NCBI RefSeq assembly: GCF_003122325.1
Contig: NZ_QFBC01000027.1
Span: forward strand, 1 to 49,385
Direction: 5' to 3'
Length of the DNA: 49,385 bases
From: Rhizobium album
GTDB taxonomy: Bacteria; Pseudomonadota; Alphaproteobacteria; Rhizobiales; Rhizobiaceae
The notes under the pieces: generated by a model
What the model saw: the letters and a program-made list of their open reading frames with translations, nothing else
Told to the model about the DNA's origin: nothing
Databases searched by the model: none
Translations under genes and position numbers: made by a program
Part shown: positions 46,236 to 49,385 of the stretch, piece by piece
Layout of the letters: every line of letters starts with the position of its first letter
How positions within the stretch are numbered: the first letter of the stretch is position 1

Positions 46236-49211
46236 ATGGCAAAGCGCAAGCTTCTCAAAGATCAAGATCGCCGGAAGCTTTTCGATATCCCAGTCGACGA
46301 GGACAGCTTCATCCGCCACTATTCGTTGTCATTGGCGGATCGCCTGGAGATCGAACTGCGGAGACGTAATCACAATCGGCTCGGCTTTGCCATCCAGCTA
46401 TGTCTGATGCGATACCCGGGTCGAGTGCTTGGAGCAGAAGAAACTCCGCCTCGCGCCATGTTGAAGTATGTTGCTGACCAGATCGGCGCCGCTCCAGACG
46501 AATTTTCCCTCTATGCACGTCGAGAAGAAACCCGTCGGGATCATATGTCGCGGCTAATGGTCTATCTGGATACGAGAAGCGCGACGCTGCAAGATCGCCG
46601 CGCCGCGCTATTGGCGGCAATTCAAGCGGCAACCATGTCCGATGACGGGGCTGCGATAGCCAGATCGATTGTCGCCGCGTTTCGCGAACGCGGAGTTCTT
46701 TTGCCGGCGATCGACACGATCGAACGCATCGGCCTTGCCGGCCGTGCCATAGCCCGGCGCCGGGCAGAAAAAACTCTGATTGAAAACATCCCGCTCGATA
46801 GGCTTCAATCACTGGATAGGCTGTTAGAGGTTGACCCGTCGATCGGCCAGACGCGCTTTCATTGGCTGCGCTCGGCGCCAGAAGCGCCGGCTGCGTCGAA
46901 CCTCGTCGGGCTGACCGAGCGGATAGCTTTCCTGCGGCGGCTGGAGATCGATTCGGAACTGCAGGCGTGCGTATCATCTGGACGGTGGGACCAGATGATC
47001 CGGGAGGGCAACGCAACGCCGGCCTGGCTTGCCAACGACTTCAACACCAGCCGTCGCCACGCTCTGATCGTGGCTCAAGTCATCAAGCTTGGCCAGAAGC
47101 TCACGGACGATGCTGTGACGATGTTCATCAAACTGATGGGCAAGTTGTTCTCGCAAGCCAACAATCGGAAGAAGCAGCGGCAGATGGACTGCAGAGCGAA
47201 CACCGCCAAAGCGCTGCGCATGTTTCTGGATACGATCACCGCCCTGCAGTCTGCCAACGACCATGGTCGGAATGCATTAGATGTTCTCGACCAAAGGGTC
47301 GGCTGGGACCGGCTGCTTCGGATGAAGCCTGAGCTTGAGTCGATGGTCGACGACAACGAGGCGCCATCGCTGATCGTCGCAGCCGAGCAATATGCGAACG
47401 TCTACAAATATGCTGGCGCGTTCCTTCTAGCCTTCACGTTCCGCTCAGCGCGTCGCCACGATCCACTTCTAGCGGCAGTTGCGCTGCTGAAACGGCTTTA
47501 TGCCGAGATGCGGCGGACACTCCCGGATCGCATGCCGCTCACTCACCTCAGCCAAACTGATCGACGGCTTATCTTCGAACAAGGAAAACCCGATCGCCGT
47601 CTGTACGAAATCGCGACGCTCGCTGCTTTACGAGACCGGCTTAGATCTGCGGAGATCTGGGTCGATGGCAGCCGATCTTTCCGGCCCATCGATGAGCATC
47701 TGATGCCGCGGTCGACATTCATCACGATGAAGGTCGAAGATCGTCTCGGTTTGGGGGTCCAGAGCGACGGCGCGCAGTGGCTTGCCGAAGCGCGTCAGAT
47801 GCTCGACTTCAACCTGACGCGTTTGGCGCACAGAGCACGATCCGGAAAGCTCGAGGGAGTTCGTCTTGAGGCAGGAACCTTGATTGTCACGCCAACCGCC
47901 AGCGAAGTCCCCCCGGCCGCCGAGGAACTGAATGCCGAGGTCAGCGACATGTATCCGTTGGTGGAGGTTCCCGACTTGCTAAGGGAGGTGCATGAATGGA
48001 CCGGGTTTGCAGATTCATTCACGCATGTTCGCACCGGCGACGTCCCGAAAAATGTCTCTGCCATGCTGGCGGGCGTCCTGGCCGATGCTACGAACCTCGG
48101 CCCAAAGCGAATGGCGGGCGCATCCAAGGGGATCAGCGCTCATCAGATTGGTTGGATGCGCACATTCCATGCTCGATCGGAGACTTACCGCGCGGCGCAA
48201 GAGTGCATCACCGAGTCCCACACCCAGCATCCGCATTCCCGCCTTTGGGGCAATGGCACAACGTCATCGTCCGATGGCCAATTCTTCCGTGCGAGCGATC
48301 GTGCTGCAAAGCGCGGTGACATCAACTTGCATTACGGCAGTGTGCCAGGATCGAAATTCTATAGCCATCTGTCAGATCAGTACGGCTACTTCAGTATTTT
48401 GCCCATCAGTCCAACCGAAAGCGAGGCGGCCTATGTGCTCGATGGGCTCTTCGATCAGGACACGGTCCTCGACATCCAAGAACACTTTACCGACACAGGC
48501 GGAGCCAGCGATCATATCTTCGGGCTGTTCGCCCTGATCGGAAAGCGGTTCTCACCGCGACTACGCAATCTCAAAGACCGGAAGTTCCATACGTTTGAAA
48601 AGAGCGGCGCATATCCGGCGCTGTCGAACCATATCGGGACGCCGATTAATGCCAATCTGATCCTCGATCATTGGGACGATCTGCTCCATCTCGCGGCGTC
48701 GATCACGACACGGTCCGTGGTGCCGTCTACGATCCTCAAGAAACTGTGCGCGTCTTCAAGGCAGAGCCATCTCGCGAGGGCGCTCCGCGAACTCGGCCGT
48801 ATCGAAAGGTCGCTCTTTATGATCGAATGGTACTCAAGTCCGGCACTACGGCGGAGATGCCAAGCCGGTCTAAACAAGGGCGAGGCCGCCCATAAGCTGA
48901 AACGCGCTGTGTTCTTCCACGAGCGGGGCGAAATCCGCGACCGGTCGTTCGAGAGCCAGGCGTTCCGCGCCTCTGGTCTTAACCTCGTCGTCAGTGCGAT
49001 CGTCCACTGGAATACAGTCTACCTCGACCGTGCAATCACACAGCTGAAGCGAGCGGGTCGAGATATTCCTGATACTCTGTCGAAGCACATCTCGCCGCTC
49101 AGCTGGGAACATATCAACCTTACCGGCATCTACACCTGGGATGCTGAACATCAAATGCCGAACGGATTTCGATCGCTGCGTCTGCCAGCCGGGCTACGGC
49201 GGGTCGCATAA
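46236..49211 (+). CDS. tnpA: Tn3-family transposase TnpA
   Basis: A 991-residue Tn3-family transposase of normal length. N-terminal DUF4158 region ([40 protein letters not shown]). The C-terminal catalytic domain carries the DDE residues in [16 protein letters not shown] (D), [20 protein letters not shown] (D) and [16 protein letters not shown] (E). Reading frame intact. It cuts at the GGGG-type repeats and transposes replicatively; with no tnpR here, cointegrates would need an outside resolvase or host recombination. A 5' fragment of the same gene is at 39994. Confidence 0.95.
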   Translation: MAKRKLLKDQDRRKLFDIPVDEDSFIRHYSLSLADRLEIELRRRNHNRLGFAIQLCLMRYPGRVLGAEETPPRAMLKYVADQIGAAPDEFSLYARREETRRDHMSRLMVYLDTRSATLQDRRAALLAAIQAATMSDDGAAIARSIVAAFRERGVLLPAIDTIERIGLAGRAIARRRAEKTLIENIPLDRLQSLDRLLEVDPSIGQTRFHWLRSAPEAPAASNLVGLTERIAFLRRLEIDSELQACVSSGRWDQMIREGNATPAWLANDFNTSRRHALIVAQVIKLGQKLTDDAVTMFIKLMGKLFSQANNRKKQRQMDCRANTAKALRMFLDTITALQSANDHGRNALDVLDQRVGWDRLLRMKPELESMVDDNEAPSLIVAAEQYANVYKYAGAFLLAFTFRSARRHDPLLAAVALLKRLYAEMRRTLPDRMPLTHLSQTDRRLIFEQGKPDRRLYEIATLAALRDRLRSAEIWVDGSRSFRPIDEHLMPRSTFITMKVEDRLGLGVQSDGAQWLAEARQMLDFNLTRLAHRARSGKLEGVRLEAGTLIVTPTASEVPPAAEELNAEVSDMYPLVEVPDLLREVHEWTGFADSFTHVRTGDVPKNVSAMLAGVLADATNLGPKRMAGASKGISAHQIGWMRTFHARSETYRAAQECITESHTQHPHSRLWGNGTTSSSDGQFFRASDRAAKRGDINLHYGSVPGSKFYSHLSDQYGYFSILPISPTESEAAYVLDGLFDQDTVLDIQEHFTDTGGASDHIFGLFALIGKRFSPRLRNLKDRKFHTFEKSGAYPALSNHIGTPINANLILDHWDDLLHLAASITTRSVVPSTILKKLCASSRQSHLARALRELGRIERSLFMIEWYSSPALRRRCQAGLNKGEAAHKLKRAVFFHERGEIRDRSFESQAFRASGLNLVVSAIVHWNTVYLDRAITQLKRAGRDIPDTLSKHISPLSWEHINLTGIYTWDAEHQMPNGFRSLRLPAGLRRVA

Positions 49212-49229
49212 GTTCTCTTTCCGTTCGCC

Positions 49230-49267
49230 CTTAGCGTACGATTTCGCACTCCTCTTGTTCTGGCCCC
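49230..49267. repeat. Right 38-bp inverted repeat of Tn3-family element
   Basis: Reads, on the minus strand, GGGGCCAGAACAAGAGGAGT through TACGCTAAG. Its last G coincides with base 119 of the terminal repeat by chance. Confidence 0.9.
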
Positions 49268-49385
49268 GATAAGCGAGGTAGGCCTCGGCGCGAGACAACA
49301 TCGTGGCGGGCCCGGTCATGCGCACGCTCCCGGCCACGGCAGAGCCACGGCCGCCAGCCTGGTTTGATCGACGCGAGCGTAGCCC
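49267..49385. repeat. Right copy of 119-bp terminal inverted repeat
   Basis: Exact reverse complement of 1-119. It contains, on the minus strand, the tail of a first recombinase and the first 17 codons of a second (MTGPATMLSRAEAYLAY), cut by the Tn3-family element. So either a second, inverted recombinase set exists beyond this edge, or the two contig ends meet the same repeat. Confidence 0.95.

Larger units (their letters stand above)
46052..49267 (+). mobile_element. tnpA-only Tn3-family transposon
   Basis: A 3216-bp element bounded by 38-bp inverted repeats (46052-46089 and 49230-49267, three mismatches) that begin GGGG and end TACGCTAAG as in Tn3 relatives. It carries only the transposase, no resolvase. 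The 5 bases outside are TGATC (left) and GATAA (right), so no target duplication: left end is in a resolvase gene, right end in a copy of the tyrosine recombinase. This suggests a rearrangement made by intramolecular transposition. Confidence 0.9.

Overview
The window looks like accessory DNA (plasmid or genomic island) from an alphaproteobacterium, most likely a sphingomonad or a rhizobial relative. Gene content, GC-rich coding, the Rhizobium-like NrdHIEF proteins and the kinds of insertion sequences suggest this; no chromosomal marker, rRNA, tRNA, replication or partition gene is present to settle it.

Layout. (1) 1-2026: the end of a set of three tandem overlapping tyrosine recombinases (first one cut by the window edge). 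(2) 2075-11337: a cobalamin-independence block. On the minus strand lies mesX-mesD-flavin reductase, a core-MetE type methionine synthase with its DUF1852 partner. Facing it on the plus strand are a cobalamin riboswitch, an acyl-CoA thioesterase and a MetR-like LysR regulator, then a second cobalamin riboswitch and nrdHIEF (class Ib ribonucleotide reductase). Together these would replace the two commonest B12-dependent enzymes (MetH and NrdJ) when cobalamin is short. (3) 11548-14182: a small hypothetical protein, a truncated SDR, a decayed IS6-family element and a broken resolvase. (4) 15017-21019: a secreted MRJP-like protein, a catalase-family protein and a three-subunit molybdenum aldehyde oxidoreductase (PaoABC type). 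(5) 21063-34996: a reactive-carbonyl block with TMEM175-like protein, aldo/keto reductase, TetR plus quinone-oxidoreductase-like MDR, formaldehyde sensor FrmR, GlxA-type AraC regulator, ABM monooxygenase, OYE ene-reductase, GlcG/HbpS protein, glutathione-dependent formaldehyde dehydrogenase and a UvrA2-like protein, interrupted by IS5 and IS110 elements. (6) 36095-45502: a second carbonyl block with a similar cast (PfpI/DJ-1, glutathione-independent formaldehyde dehydrogenase, GlcG, ABM, SDR, thioredoxin-reductase-like protein, a double-ABM protein, AKR remnant, second FdhA-like dehydrogenase), again full of IS elements and broken genes. (7) 45785-49385: a resolvase cut by a tnpA-only Tn3-family transposon whose right end lies in a second copy of the recombinase gene seen at the left edge. 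The first and last 119 bases are a perfect inverted repeat.

Functional picture. The best candidate for an unusual system is the B12-replacement block, because three B12-relevant functions (methionine synthesis, deoxynucleotide synthesis and possibly acyl-CoA release) are gathered under two cobalamin riboswitches and one methionine regulator. The second theme is formaldehyde and electrophile defence, with a recognisable FrmR (Pro2, Cys35, His60), matching operator-like dyads at frmR and frmA, and duplicated gene sets. Several genes are broken by single-base shifts; some could be sequencing errors.
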